From Nematopogon swammerdamellus (lineage: Eukaryota; Arthropoda; Insecta; Lepidoptera; Adelidae): a stretch of DNA of 64,000 nucleotides. The notes beneath the pieces are model-generated. The model ran no database searches and had not been told where the DNA came from. It was given only the letters and a program-made list of their open reading frames with translations. Below, piece by piece: positions 11,022 through 21,765 of this stretch (positions are counted from its first letter, which is position 1; every line of letters begins with the position of its first letter). A program made the translations under genes and the position numbers. Location of the stretch: the NCBI GenBank assembly GCA_946902875.1, contig OX336354.1:7971247-8035246 (forward strand), given 5' to 3'.

Positions 11022-11700
11022 AACCGCATCCGCTTAGTAAGTGCTTGGCGCCGAGACCGAGAGAAGCACTAACACGGTTACCACAAGTCGGCTCCAACAG
11101 CTAAGTGTAAAGGGCACAGCTGGTAAAGAAGCGTACTGTAAGTATGAGGTCGATATGTTGCCCTCTTTTGCGAGAAGGTCGATGAAATTGCAATGTTCTT
11201 GCTTGCGATGTATATTAGGGAGCAAAAAAAAATTCTGTAAAATCAAGACGTCAATCATGAAACTAAATATTATAATTTGCCGAGTGATTTACTACGTAGT
11301 AGGTTCATGACCGGATCATCTGTCAAAAAAACAAAAGAACTCTAGGACTGTCGTAGCGATCTTTGCGTTCTAAATTCAAACCTGAGTTCAATCATGAAAT
11401 ATTAGGTATACACAGAGGATAGGAAATACTAAGTTTCGCTATTTGAAAATGGAAATCGACGGAAAGAATCGAATTTACATAGATTACCAGATTGTTAAGA
11501 TATTAAGATTCAACAAATCATTTTCTAAGCGCTAGCGTTGGAGTCGTGCGGTAACCGTGTTAGCGCTACAGTGCGGGGACGCGCCCGGATTGGAATTAGG
11601 CCGGATCCTGCGAGATCGCCCGTCTCGTGATCCCGGCATCAAACTTGTATGACAACAGAGAGTTGGAAGCATATGCGTTCAACTGTGGATGCGGTTTTTG
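11022..11700. repeat. Candidate decayed element with paired inverted segments
   Basis: AGCACTAACACGGTTACC (11066) and GGTAACCGTGTTAGCGCT (11552) are near-perfect inverses, and AACCGCATCC (11022) mirrors GGATGCGGTT (about 11687). The pairing suggests a TIR or foldback element of about 680 bp. The termini are not resolved. Confidence 0.4.
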
Positions 11701-12531
11701 TGGAGAATTTCAGATGAAAATAAAAGAATATAACAGAATTTAATCGAGGTAATCTCGGAAGGCACAAGGCACATCAAGCAGTCGCATCATTAACAGACCA
11801 GCCATTTAGATTATGAACTAAACGATAAGTTGTTCCGTTTTCTTGTTAGTACGAACATGTAAATAAATTATTAAATAATATTGAATTTCTTTATTGCACA
11901 GCAGTAAGTAATAATGACACAACAAGAAAACATAAATAAAAATAGAATTTATGACTATAGGAGGAATTTATTCACGCGTAACTTTTACTGCACTGTAAAA
12001 GTTTTATTTCAGACTGCAGAACGCAATATCTTTCATTAAACCCTGCCGGAGGCAACGAATTAAAAAGTATCGGGAAGTGGCATGCAACGCACCGAATTGA
12101 GGCGCGCTATTTGTTAGCATTCAGCACACTCTCCAATCGTTATACGTATCAAATTGCCATTTAACCGTCTTACTCTATCGACTTTCACAGAGCGGAAACG
12201 TAACGTGATGTATGAGGCGCTCGCGTACTTACGCTGTTTTAAATATTGGCAATATATAGAAGAACTCCAATCGCACCTTTCTACCGGTAAAATGTATGAA
12301 GAGGGCCTGTCCAGAAAGTAGAATGTCGTTGGCCGGAGGTCTATTCCGGAAATCTGCACTGACGACTCAGTTCTTTCAATCGCTTAAACTAGTTTTTACG
12401 TATATGTCAAGACTGGTCTCCTGAATCGTCATTGCGGATTTACGCGAATACAAGCCCGTGCAAGTTACGTTGCGTTTTCATCCGACACACAAACGAAAAA
12501 GATCGAAAATCTGAATTATGTACATACTAAG
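11701..12531. other. Unassigned stretch
   Basis: No conserved frame. ATTATTAAATAATATTGAATT and similar AT-rich segments; 12114-12359 holds a reverse frame without a known domain. Confidence 0.35.
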
Positions 12532-12930
12532 CGGCGAGTGGCCGAGTGGTTTGGGCATCGGCTACTCATGCGAGAGGTCCGAGGTTCGAATCCGGTCGGC
12601 GTGTACCAATGAGTTTTTACTGACGAAAAAATTTACGTGCATACCTACACCTGCTGCTTCACCGTTCGGAACCGGTGTAAAACTGTAGGTCCCTTCCCTT
12701 GCCTCTTACTAGGTGGTAGGCTCAAATTGTAGCCGACTGGGTTGGTACCACCGTACTGGATGTAAGATGGCCGCATAGCAGCCTCGGCTGTGTTCTCCTC
12801 TAGTCCAGTATAGCCAGCAATCCAGGGAAGTCTCCGGTATGGCACCTACCTTCTCGGAGGTGACATTGGCCGGTCGAAGAATGCGCTTTGGCCCCTCCGA
12901 CTCAGCCACCCATACCGGATTACATAAAAA
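12532..12930 (+). repeat. SINE family A, full length (reference copy)
   Basis: The head GCGGCGAGTGGCCGAGTGG carries a tRNA A box (TGGCCGAGTGG), and the B box is a perfect GGTTCGAATCC, as in tRNA-Leu/Ser-like sequences. The body contains ACTGTAGGTCCCTTCCCTTG, GGTACCACCGTACTGGATG and CAGTATAGCCAGCAATCC. The 3' end is CAGCCACCCATACCGG ATTACATAAAAAA. The head-body-tail layout is that of a Pol III-transcribed SINE mobilised by a LINE. Confidence 0.9.
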
Positions 12931-13343
12931 AAAAACTCATTCATGGGGTTCCCACCAGACTCCTTGTATGAATGGGTTCAACCAGGTACCTCCCACGCTT
13001 ATCGTATCACGATTTTCGTCAAAATCACCGCAAAAAACGGGCAGGGTAATGAGCACGCAGTCTTGGTGTTGCCAGCGTCCTATAGCCGAGCAAACCGAAT
13101 TAAAAATAACCTTTTCATGAGTGAACTTTGTAGGCAACCGTACTTATCCCCGGCTGGGGTTTTCCACTTTTATTTGACCCTAAAACAAGCCAAATGCGCC
13201 GGCCTGCCCATTACTAATTCATTACCAGCAACTGATGACTCTAGGGTTGCCAGCAACTGCAATATCATCGGGACCAAGTAATTGAAAAGAAAAGAGAGTG
13301 TGCGTGCATAAACTCGTAATGCAAAAGTATTTATCTATAACTG
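12931..13343. other. Unassigned stretch
   Basis: Overlapping frames of 66-112 aa on both strands have no recognised domain; nothing else was seen. Confidence 0.35.
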
Positions 13344-13349
13344 GTGGGA

Positions 13350-13912
13350 CCATCGATGCCCATTTTATAGATCGAACATCGTACGATGCAACTTGTGCTA
13401 GACGTCGGTACAAGTGTGCGTGCATTCACACGCAGTATTGTGATACGTGACACGATCCTTACGACGGTGCTATCGCGTTCTCGTTCTCACTTGCTTAGAG
13501 ATGATAAGAGTGAGCGAGAAAGATGTCATCGCTCGCCCACCGGCGCGATTGTCGTCATTCCGCTCACTCTTGCATCAGTAGGCAAGTGAGAATGAGAACG
13601 CGATACCAACGTCACACGATCCTATCCGTGACAGCATGGCTTCTTAACACGCCATAATATGCTCAGGCGAACGAAACAAACAACAACGTTTGTCACTGTC
13701 ACTCTTTATAACAGCAACCGGGCATGCTGCACACACGCACTTTGTGCGTCACCGACTGGATACAGACTTGCGTGCATTCAACACGCGCCGCACACGCCGT
13801 ATGAATGAAGCGGCTGTCCGTGAAATCTGCATTATATGCAGTTCTCGTCGAGAACATACTTTTTCGGGAGTGATGTATGGGATGGGCTAATCTATAAAAT
13901 GGACATCGATGG
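13350..13912. mobile_element. TIR element (563 bp) with 6-bp target duplication
   Basis: The left terminus CCATCGATGCCCATTTTATA is mirrored by TATAAAATGGACATCGATGG at the right. GTGGGA flanks both sides (13344-13349 and 13913-13918). The interior contains a second, nearly perfect inverted repeat. No transposase frame is present, so it is non-autonomous; the superfamily is not known. Confidence 0.75.
13453..13624. repeat. Internal inverted repeat of the 13350-13912 element
   Basis: ATCGCGTTCTCGTTCTCACT with GAGTGAGCG on the left is mirrored by CGCTCACTC and AGTGAGAATGAGAACGCGAT on the right, giving arms of about 70 bp around a short centre. It may be a foldback MITE nested in the larger element. 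Confidence 0.8.
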
Positions 13913-13918
13913 GTGGGA

Positions 13919-14516
13919 CACAAACAGGACATTATAAGTACTATGTACATGTACTACGAGTTCATACTATGAACTCACGGATAACACGCGTGTTATGAGA
14001 CGTCTGATGCAATTTGTTTGTATTCGTAGATTATATACGGGACCAAGTAAACATACACGATAGTATCCTACAGCAGTCCTATACTATTGATTCGTGTTTT
14101 ATCAACGATACTTGCCTGTTTTGTGTGGGTATGAAAACATCGGCATATCTCGTATTGTCGGTCGACCTTATGTTATGTTTTGAAATTCTATAAACCAGGT
14201 ACTGTGTGAACCATGGAGTAAAGAGTTTTCATTGTAACGTGTTATATAGTATATAGTATTATATAGTAATATATAGTATTATATTTTATATAGATTAGTA
14301 TTCATATCCACGTTCGGTGAGAACCATTGAGCAAAGAGTGTACTAAAGTAAAGTATAAAATTGAAAAAAAAAATCCCAGCCACTCTCGTCCGGACTGGCC
14401 TCGGGGGTGAAATTAGCTGTAGGTACCTGAGGCTCCGACCGACCTGGAGCACAAGCCACCCAGTTCAGGTGTATCAAATAAAATGTATTATTTTACTCGA
14501 ACGACGTAAGTTTTGC
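13919..14516. other. Unassigned stretch with TATAGTAT repeats
   Basis: AT-rich TATAGTATTA units at about 14243-14300; otherwise nothing recognised. Confidence 0.4.
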
Positions 14517-14710
14517 TCGCGAGAACCCGGGCAAGTTAAACCCCTAGTAATGTAATAAGGGAAGGGGCCTACAGTTTTACGTGGAATCTGTACCACGGTC
14601 AACTTCCAAAGGTCGAGCGGTCACCCATCCAACTACTGACCGCGCCCAGGTGCCCTTATGATCACGACCGACAATCGATCGACCGTTGGTCGACTGTCGA
14701 ATAGACCCTC
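14517..14710 (-). repeat. SINE family B, 5' half
   Basis: Keeps the head and the 5S-like segment (reverse of GGTCACCCATCCAACTACTGACCGCGCCC) and the GGGAAGGGGCCTACAG body start; the 3' half is missing. Confidence 0.75.
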
Positions 14711-15260
14711 GAGTCGATTTGAGAAAAAAATCGCTAAGTCAAAACGTGAACTATCTCAATGCGAAACAGGTCCAGAAGTGACTTAAATTATTTGTTAACA
14801 TTTATCAAACATACAGACAGGCATGAAGTAACATTGACATTTTACAAATAGTAGGAATGAAACAGAAAGTCCCGAAACTACGTTGACAACCCTAGATCCG
14901 ACACTCTCTGAACACCTACTCTGGTAGTGCATAACATCGCGTGAAGCAATCTCTGAAAAATGTAAATTTACAGAGGATCCTTTTGGAAATAATTTTGGGA
15001 ATAAACATACTGGGTTCTCTTGGGGAACTCTTTTGACGATGTGGAGCATTATGTTTCAATTCGTTCTTAGAAATAATGAAGTAAAATATGTTCAAATTTA
15101 TTTTCTACAAACAAGATCCTTACCAAAGACCTTTTACTTGACTTTTGCGAGTTTATATGCGAATATACATTGCGCTCTCCTGTTTTACCGAGGTGTTTTA
15201 TTTTTTGTTTGAATTTATACAAATTAGGCACAATAGACGTGTTTATGTGTGATTATTTTT
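14711..15260. other. Unassigned stretch
   Basis: No conserved frame or family copy found. Confidence 0.4.
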
Positions 15261-15261
15261 T

Positions 15262-15366
15262 TATTATGTAAACCAACATGGGTGGCTGTACCGAGAGACC
15301 AATGGTGCATTCGACAGAGCCAAAAACACCATGCCAGCAGATTTGCGGACTGTTGCTAGGCTGTCT
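15262..15366 (-). repeat. Jockey/CR1-like LINE 3' end, 5'-truncated
   Basis: On the minus strand it runs from CTAGCAACAGTCCGC through TCTGCTGGCATGG and GGTCTCTCGGTACAGCCACC to TTGGTTTACATAATAAAAAA. It is the same 3' end as the longer copy at 37020-37410. Confidence 0.75.
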
Positions 15367-15369
15367 ATG

Positions 15370-15876
15370 TGAGAGAAGTATAAGCAGACTAACAAGAATA
15401 GTTTGTTCGAGCATTTAGGCCTCAATTCTCTAAATTATGAACACACCAGATTTGGATGCCTGTTCACGAAAATAAAATAAAAACTATTTTATTTTGTCTT
15501 TGCTGTCATATGTAGTTTCAATCTATTGAATTTTTCCCGCGTGCAATAAGGAATGTCTTTTCTTTGTTAACTCATTCACAGCGGACATGTCCCCGTGTCG
15601 TCGTACGATAGATCGATATGTTCTTGAGTGACCGCCACCGTTGACAGATACCAGTTGATCTATTCCAAGTTCAGCACGATGAAACATTGTGATCGCTCTA
15701 TGTACAAACAATAACATGATTGGTAACGTGACGCGCTAGGCAGCCAATGAGAAGCGTTGACTGCGCTGCCCAGCGCCATCTATAAGAGTCTTTTGAAGTC
15801 GAAGTTGTTGAAAGGAATATCGCATAGGTGGCGTTATCTCCATCGAAATTATATTAATAATAGGATTTTAAATATA
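15370..15876. other. Unassigned stretch
   Basis: No recognisable gene or repeat. Confidence 0.35.
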
Positions 15877-16300
15877 ACGGAAGTTAATTTTCTCCATACA
15901 AAATCGTCTTTCGGCATTTATGTTAACATAATAACATTTATGTTACCCCCCTAAACCTTATCCGATTTTTATAATTCTATTTTTTATAAGGACAGCCGAA
16001 TCTACGTTCCTGCCTTTTTATTTTTTGAATATCTAAAGTGATCGATCATCGAATAAAACTTGATGAACTTCATGACATCAAAAAATAAAAAAATCCAATT
16101 TTTACGGTCGAAATACAAATTTTTAGCTCTGGTGTTGTATTCATATTTAATCTAAACAAAAAATATTGCAGGAACGTACTCGTAGATTGGACTGTCATTA
16201 AGACAAGAAAAATTGTAAAAATCTGATAAAGTTTAGGGGGCTAGAAAACATAAATTCCGAAAGAAGATTTTGTATGTAGAAAGTTAACTTCCGTCTCGTC
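15877..16300. mobile_element. Foldback/TIR MITE, long inverted arms
   Basis: The left arm ACGGAAGTTAATTTTCTCCA, ATACAAAATCGTCTTTCGG and CCCCTAAACCTTATCCGATT is mirrored at the right by AATCTGATAAAGTTTAGGGG and AGTTAACTTCCGT. The arms are about 90 bp. A second copy lies at 51015-51405 and a fragment at 51655-51720. Confidence 0.75.
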
Positions 16301-16326
16301 TTAAGAAGCTTCACTTCTGTCGGGTG

Positions 16327-16442
16327 TCCGAAAAGGTGGGTGCCATACATAAGACTTCCCTTTGGAATCCTGTCTATGCTGGACTATATGAGAACACAGC
16401 CGAAGCTGCTATGCGCCATGCGGCCATCTTATGTACATCCAC
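16327..16442 (-). repeat. SINE family A fragment
   Basis: GGTGGGTGCCATACATAAGA, TGCTGGACTATATGAGAACA and CGGCCATCTTATGTACATCC match the body in reverse orientation, with some divergence. Confidence 0.7.
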
Positions 16443-17039
16443 ATACATTAAATTATTAGCACGTGGACCCCCTCACTGTGTCATCCTTTGCCGCATATTA
16501 TGAAAATTAATGACATTGTGACGCATAAATCAGTTATCTGTATTTTATTTTCCCGTACATCTGTCATATAATACTTATATTAACTCTTTCCGCCACTCAC
16601 CTAGCAGTTATCATACCCCAAAGGTATTCTGTTAGAAAATGCCTAGTTGTTATTGTGGAATTAGAATTGTTGTTGTTAGAAGGAAGTGTTACCTTTTGCC
16701 CATATTTCATTTGAGTCCAATAAATATATACAATACAAAACAATACAATACAATACAACAAATCATTATTCAAAATTGAATACACACAACGTAGCACGAT
16801 GCGTTGTTCGCTCGCGTTCATACTAAACTTGGAAACGTCTACAGCCCCGAGGCATCAACAGAGCCTTCAGCTCACTGGCAGCCATACGAACGCGTCCTGA
16901 ATGGACATTATAAGTCTAGTCACACAATGTATGTATAGAGCTGAAACGTGCCCGTTCGCTTATGAAGTCCCTTTCAAATGAACAGCGTACAGAGCCTATT
17001 GTGCAATTGACTGAAAGCGTATTGTGCAATTGGTGACAA
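16443..17039. other. Unassigned stretch
   Basis: Includes an (ATACA)n-type short repeat near 16730-16757. No gene found. Confidence 0.4.
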
Positions 17040-17220
17040 TTCTGACCTGTAGAGGTGAAAAAGCTTACGCTATTGTGCAGCCTTGGCCGATCTCACCGCC
17101 TCTGTTTGAGTCTCGGTTAACATTTACCTGTCGGTTAAACCGATATTTCTCATGCAGTTTACAGGAGTTAATCGGCAGCCACATTTTAGCCAAAGATGGT
17201 GACATAGGCCCTAAGTGATG
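17040..17220 (+). repeat. Repeat family I
   Basis: Shares the order ...TTTGAGTCTCGGTTAACA.., CTGTCGGTTAA, ATATTTCTCATGCAG, CACATTTTAGCCAAAG, TGGTGACATAGGCCCTAA with 30940-31195 and, in reverse, 58610-58770. Class unknown; possibly a SINE. Confidence 0.5.
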
Positions 17221-17647
17221 ACAGGTGCCGTATCACATAAATCTTCACAATTGAAAACGTTTTGAAACACTTGTTTATTTAACACCCAATGAAGACCCGG
17301 CTATAAAAAATAACTTAATTAATGCAAAATTACCCTTAAATTGCGTTGACCCACTTATACAAGAGTAGTAACTGTTCGTTGGGTTAATGAATTTCCGTCA
17401 GATATTTCGCCTTTGTTTTTAAGCTTATAATAAATTAAGGAATGATGATATTCAGAAACAGGGTAATTTGCCAGCAATGTTGAAGTTGATCTTAATGTGT
17501 TGACGTAAGCTCTTAACCTTGGACACTATTTATTGTACGATTTTTATTTTAACGTGAAATAAAGTCTTATTTACTTAGCAAACGTTATCCGACACATAAT
17601 TTCATAAATAAAATAAAACGTTTAGGTACGTACGTTGTACACGTATA
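17221..17647. other. AT-rich stretch, nothing recognised
   Basis: No feature beyond short AT-rich motifs. Confidence 0.4.
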
Positions 17648-17984
17648 CAGGGTGTCCCAGAAACAGACGATAATGCTTTGACAGCTGATACGGCTGCTAA
17701 TTACCTCTCAGAATATCTAATGTTAGGTTTAGTAAAAATGGCTTAAAAAGGCTTAAAAAAGCCTTACTTTTCAGGAATATTTGACAAAAACTAGATTTAA
17801 GAAAATCTTACATTTGTACTTGTGGCATTTAAAAAAATGAGCTGAGGGAGATAATTTTGGATTTTTACAAAATTACAATATCTCAAAAACTAAGCCATTT
17901 TTACTAAGCCTACAATTAGATATTCTGAGAGGTAATTAGCAGCCATATCAGCTGTCAAATGATTATCGTCGGTTTCTGGGACTG
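17648..17984. mobile_element. TA-flanked foldback MITE, CAGGGTG end
   Basis: TA|CAGGGTGTCCCAGAAAC at the left is mirrored by GGTTTCTGGGACTG|TA at the right, which lacks four bases of the terminus. Arms of about 95 bp share GACAGCTGATACGGCTGC and CTCTCAGAATATCTAATG. A TA target duplication and CAGGGTG ends suggest a Tc1/mariner-type non-autonomous element. Confidence 0.75.
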
Positions 17985-18384
17985 TATATATATATATTTT
18001 TTAATTTGCAGTATCTGAATTTAATTTCTTTTCATAATAAACAATATATTCAAGTTATTTGTTTTATTTTATTAGTTGTATTCTAACTGTACTATACAGC
18101 TGTAGGTCAGTAAGGAATAGGCAAACCGGGAGTTGGCGAACAAGGAATTGGCGAATGAAGAATTGGCCAGTACGGAAGTTGGCGAACGTGGCACTCAAAA
18201 CTGTATCTCCGAGAGTGTGAAGTGAAAAAAAAACAAGTTTTATATTGTATTCAAGTATTATATTGTTTTGTAAATTAGGTATATTATATTTATTTACAAA
18301 AGTTTTGTACACCTATAGCTTTTATTTAACTAGCATACTGCTAACGTGTATTATGAATAAGTATTCTTATTATTATTTATTTTA
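17985..18384. other. AT-rich stretch
   Basis: Contains GAAGTTGGCGAA-type near-repeats (18127-18190) spaced about 17-25 bp apart: TTGGCGAACAAGGAA, TTGGCGAATGAAGAA, TTGGCCAGTACGG, TTGGCGAACGTGGCA. No gene found. Confidence 0.45.
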
Positions 18385-18580
18385 TCATCAATTCTCACAC
18401 TCAAGTCTTTTGGTCCCACTACATACTTACATTTATCTATATTGATCGACTTTAAACATTCAAAGGTTGACCGGAGGATACAAGTGATAAGGCCGCCTTT
18501 GCACCTCATGTAAATTTTATACTCTGCATAAATTCTGTAAAATGTTTTTGAAGCGATAAAGCATTTTCTATATATCTAAA
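18385..18580 (+). repeat. Repeat family K copy
   Basis: CACACTCAAGTCTTTTGG, TTCAAAGGTTGACCGG, GGCCGCCTTTGCACCTCATG, GAAGCGATAAAGCATTTTCT. Confidence 0.7.
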
Positions 18581-18917
18581 CATCTTCAAGTTTATTTACC
18601 AATAATATCAACATTATTATGGCAACAAAATACATAGTTCTGTTTAAATTACTGGTCCTTTTTTGACACACACTCTTTAAAAACTGTTGTGACATAATTG
18701 TATAACGTCTTTGTATAAAGCAAGTTTTTGAAGAACAAATCAATCTTCTAGATAATTTATTTAGGCCATCAAATTATTTCCAAAGTCACCTTGGAGTGAA
18801 GTTTACAGGAACCATTTATTTCCCGACAAGAACACGTCGCGTGAAATATTGCCTAAACTTAGGAAAATTTATAGTCCTGTTAATTGTATCTTTAACCAAG
18901 ACATTGACCGGGGCTGA
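18581..18917. other. Unassigned stretch
   Basis: No recognisable feature. Confidence 0.35.
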
Positions 18918-19285
18918 AGTATATTTTTAGGGTTCCGTATCCGGTACGGGACCCTATTAATAAGCCTACGCCGTCTGTCTGTCTGTCTGTCTATCTGTCT
19001 ATCCGTCCGTCCGTCTGTTTGACCGTCCGTCCGTCTGTCCGAGGGGTGTATCTCTTGAACCGTAATAGTAAGAAGGTAAAAATAAGAAAAAGTAAAAAAT
19101 TCACGGTGGTTCCCATAGAAGAAACCAAAAAGTGTATGCGCGCGTGCCATCTACCGAATAGATTATGAAGCATTTTAAGTAATCATGGCATTCAACTAAT
19201 TTGAAGCATTTCAGTGGCGCTAGCCGTGACATGGCGATACGGAACCCTCGGTGAGCGAGTTCGACTCGCACTTGGCCGGTTTTTT
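18918..19285 (+). repeat. Repeat family D, full length (reference copy)
   Basis: Begins TTTTTAGGGTTCCGTATCCG, carries GTCTGTCTGTCTGTCTATC and CCGTCCGTC microsatellites, then AAAGTGTATGCGCGCGTGCC, ATGGCGATACGGAACCCTCG, and ends GAGTTCGACTCGCACTTGGC CGG plus a T run. AGGGTTCCGTA at the start and TACGGAACCCT near the end are inverted, and the block recurs in whole or in part at 2205, 21112, 41740, 49320, 57670 and 61361. Confidence 0.85.
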
Positions 19286-19299
19286 AAGTACAAATATTA

Positions 19300-19555
19300 G
19301 TAGAATTATATTTGCTCAAAATTGTAATTACTTTCGTAGTTCTTTTAAATCGAGTAAACATCAACTGAAAAATATTGCTACCACCGCACTGAATGAAAGG
19401 TCGGTTGAATCGGCTATGTAAATAGTTCGTGTTTTCCGTCCAGTTCAGTGTAATCGTCAAGACCGAAGGGAAGCATTGATATGGCACCTAGTTTACCAAT
19501 GTGTCATGGGCTGATGTAGCAGCTGATGTAGCTAACGGTGTCAGTTTCCATAAAA
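19300..19555 (+). repeat. SINE family B, diverged 3' half
   Basis: TACCACCGCACTGAATGAAA, GTTCGTGTTTTCCGTCCAGT, ATGGCACCTAG and TCAGTTTCCATAAAAAA. Confidence 0.65.
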
Positions 19556-20180
19556 AAATATTGTTTGTTCTAAACAGTTGTTATGCAATGCTTGTAGTTT
19601 TTTGCAAAATACTTTCTTGAGTAACGCAAAAATTCAACACAGAAGTATGAATTGATATTAGAAGTATACACATACATTGTATATGAATAATTGTTTAACA
19701 TGAATAGCATAACTAATATTATCTGAACTATTATTATCCGGTTGACTCTAACCAAAAACACAATAAAATTACCTCGATGAAACATGAAAGATAAAAGTCC
19801 TTTTATTTAACCTGACTGTTCAAAAACATATTTCTTTTTATACATTTTCCACTTTTTTTCTATCGGCAGCCGGCCCGTCTTGCCAAATGTTCAATGGAAT
19901 CTTCTAAACCAATAACACCACTCCTCGCGAAACCACGCTCAGAGAGGCGGCATGCCGGTTATAAGGCAGAAAAAAAGGTCGTCGTCTAATTTATTAACAC
20001 GCCTTTTGAAGATTCCCAGGTGATAGGGAACACACTCACCGGAAGAACGTTCGATATTTTCGTCGTGTGACACAGGAACGATTTCGAGAAGCGATGTGTT
20101 TTCATAAGTTGGGTGTCAACAACTTAATGGATGGGCCGGGCGAGTCCGGCCGATGTGGCGGATACAGATTGGGGCAGGAT
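19556..20180. other. Unassigned stretch
   Basis: No recognisable gene. Short frames of 62-71 aa are uninformative. Confidence 0.35.
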
Positions 20181-20300
20181 GAGGATTACATAACAACTTT
20201 GGCTAGATCACCTACTACATCCACTATGTCAGCCCTTCACATCTTCGTGAACTAGGTGCCATGTGAGCGCTTCCCTTTGGTCGTGCCGGCTACACTGACA
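20181..20300 (-). repeat. SINE family B, 3' end fragment
   Basis: GATCACCTACTACATCCACT, GTGAACTAGGTGCCATGTGA and GTCGTGCCGGCTACACTGA match the 3' domain in reverse. Confidence 0.7.
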
Positions 20301-20387
20301 ACATGATTTCTCACAATAATTATTTTCCGAGGCATACATTGCCCCTTATTAATCTTTAAGTACTTGACGATTTAAGGAAACATACAT

Positions 20388-20645
20388 ACATACATACCAC
20401 ACGCTGTATCCCGACAATCGAGTTAAGCAGAGTAGTCGGTGTTGTGCTGCAAGTATCCTTGTAAATTACAGCACAACACTGACGACACAATTTAGCAAAC
20501 ATAGTATTAGATTAGGACAAGATAACTATCAAGCAGCAAGTAAGACACGAAGACCCACCTGCTACATTACTCGGTGGAAGAACCGCGCCAAGGTGAGAGA
20601 TGGCTAGCCTGTCACCCTTATGCACATCTTGTTCTTATCCCTTAT
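20388..20645 (-). repeat. Repeat family C copy
   Basis: Reverse orientation: CCACACGCTGTATCCCGACA, AGCACAACACTGACGAC, AACTATCAAGCAGCAAGTAA, AGGTGAGAGATGGCTAGCC. Confidence 0.85.
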
Positions 20646-21111
20646 TACTTCTTTTACTTCTAATTAATACTCTTTATTTCTAATAATTACTCTACCATCA
20701 CATTTACTCGCCTAAGCTACTCGACCATTAACAGTTACTAGCAGATCTGTCTTGTAAACAAGGCTTTACATAGTGTAGTTGTGTTGTAGAGAAAATGAGG
20801 GAAAATTATGTAGACGAACTGAATATTATCTGCACAATATCCAACCAAACCGTATGAGGTAGCCCTGGGGAGTGCGGAATGGAAATACTTTTCGGAAGTT
20901 CAACATTATGTAGAAGATTAATCTTAGTATTTTCGTTTAATTTTCTCAACGAACAGCTTATTCTAGTACATTTATGTGTTCTTACATTTATACCTATGTA
21001 CTATGGACTACTTATGTGTTAAGTACTAATGTGTCATCCCTACATATTACATACATTCAATACAACAATTCATAAAATGGTTATTTTTAAATTGTAAAAC
21101 CTATAAAAACT
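20646..21111. other. AT-rich stretch, nothing recognised
   Basis: No feature seen. Confidence 0.4.
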
Positions 21112-21336
21112 ATTTTATTAGTATCGTATCCGTCGTATGGGACCCTATTACTATGCCTACGCCGTCTGTCTCGCGGGGGTCCTCATGTAAGAAACTAATA
21201 AGTGTATGCGCGCCATCTACCAAAAAGAGTATGAAGCATTTTAACTAATACATAGATGGCGTGAGTGGCGTTGACCATGACATGGCGATACGGAACCCTC
21301 GGTGCTCGTGTTCGACTCGCACTTGGCCGGTTTTTT
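21112..21336 (+). repeat. Repeat family D, internally deleted
   Basis: Retains GACCCTATTACTATGCCTAC, a single GTCTGTC block, GTGTATGCGCGCCATCTACC and the 3' GTTCGACTCGCACTTGGCC GG end. Confidence 0.8.
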
Positions 21337-21475
21337 TTCTTGTAATTTTTTCTTTATTTCCTGATAATTTTTTTCCCTGTTATTTTCTTTTTCTTCTTTC
21401 TTTATTTTCCTTCTCTTCTTTCTTTTCTTTGTTTTCTTTCTTTTTACTTTACTTCTTCTTAAATTTCATTTTGTT
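21337..21475. repeat. T/TC-rich low-complexity tract
   Basis: TTTTCTTTTTCTTCTTTC-type pyrimidine tract. A reading frame across it is Phe/Leu/Ser-rich only because of composition. Confidence 0.8.
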
Positions 21476-21479
21476 AGGT

Positions 21480-21712
21480 TTCCCTAACAAGCGGCGCTGG
21501 CAGGAAACCCTTATAAAATCGGTCAGGTGTCTCTGTCCGTCCTCTGTATGTCTGTCTGTCCATCTGTCACAGCCTGTAGCTCCCAAATCGGTTGAGCTAT
21601 ATTCTTGAAACGTGGAATATTATATTCTGGTATGACATGTGGTATACCGTTGGAAAGGGCGCAAACTAGCGAACTTTTTGAAATGAAGCTATCAAATTGC
21701 TGTCAGTTTTTT
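21480..21712. repeat. Segment shared with the 27.4-28.5 kb foldback element
   Basis: TGACATGTGGTATACCGTTG and AAACTAGCGAACTTTTTGAA match both arms of the foldback at 27359-28455. An upstream GTCTGTCTGTCC microsatellite and CCCAAATCGGTTGAGC are not shared. Confidence 0.6.
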
Positions 21713-21765
21713 TTTATCTGACAGCAAACAGTGGACCGACCGCACCGCTGAGCTACCGAGGCTGA
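21713..21765 (-). repeat. SINE family B head fragment
   Basis: GACCGACCGCACCGCTGAGC followed by TACCGAGGCTGA is the reverse of the 5' tip, including the TAGCTCAG.GG box. Confidence 0.65.

Noticed and set aside
12645..12909. Reading frames LPWIAGYTGLEENTAEAAM and similar
   Set aside because: The same frame recurs in every SINE A copy (78, 26839, 42383, 45024, 60227), so it is repeat sequence and not a gene family.
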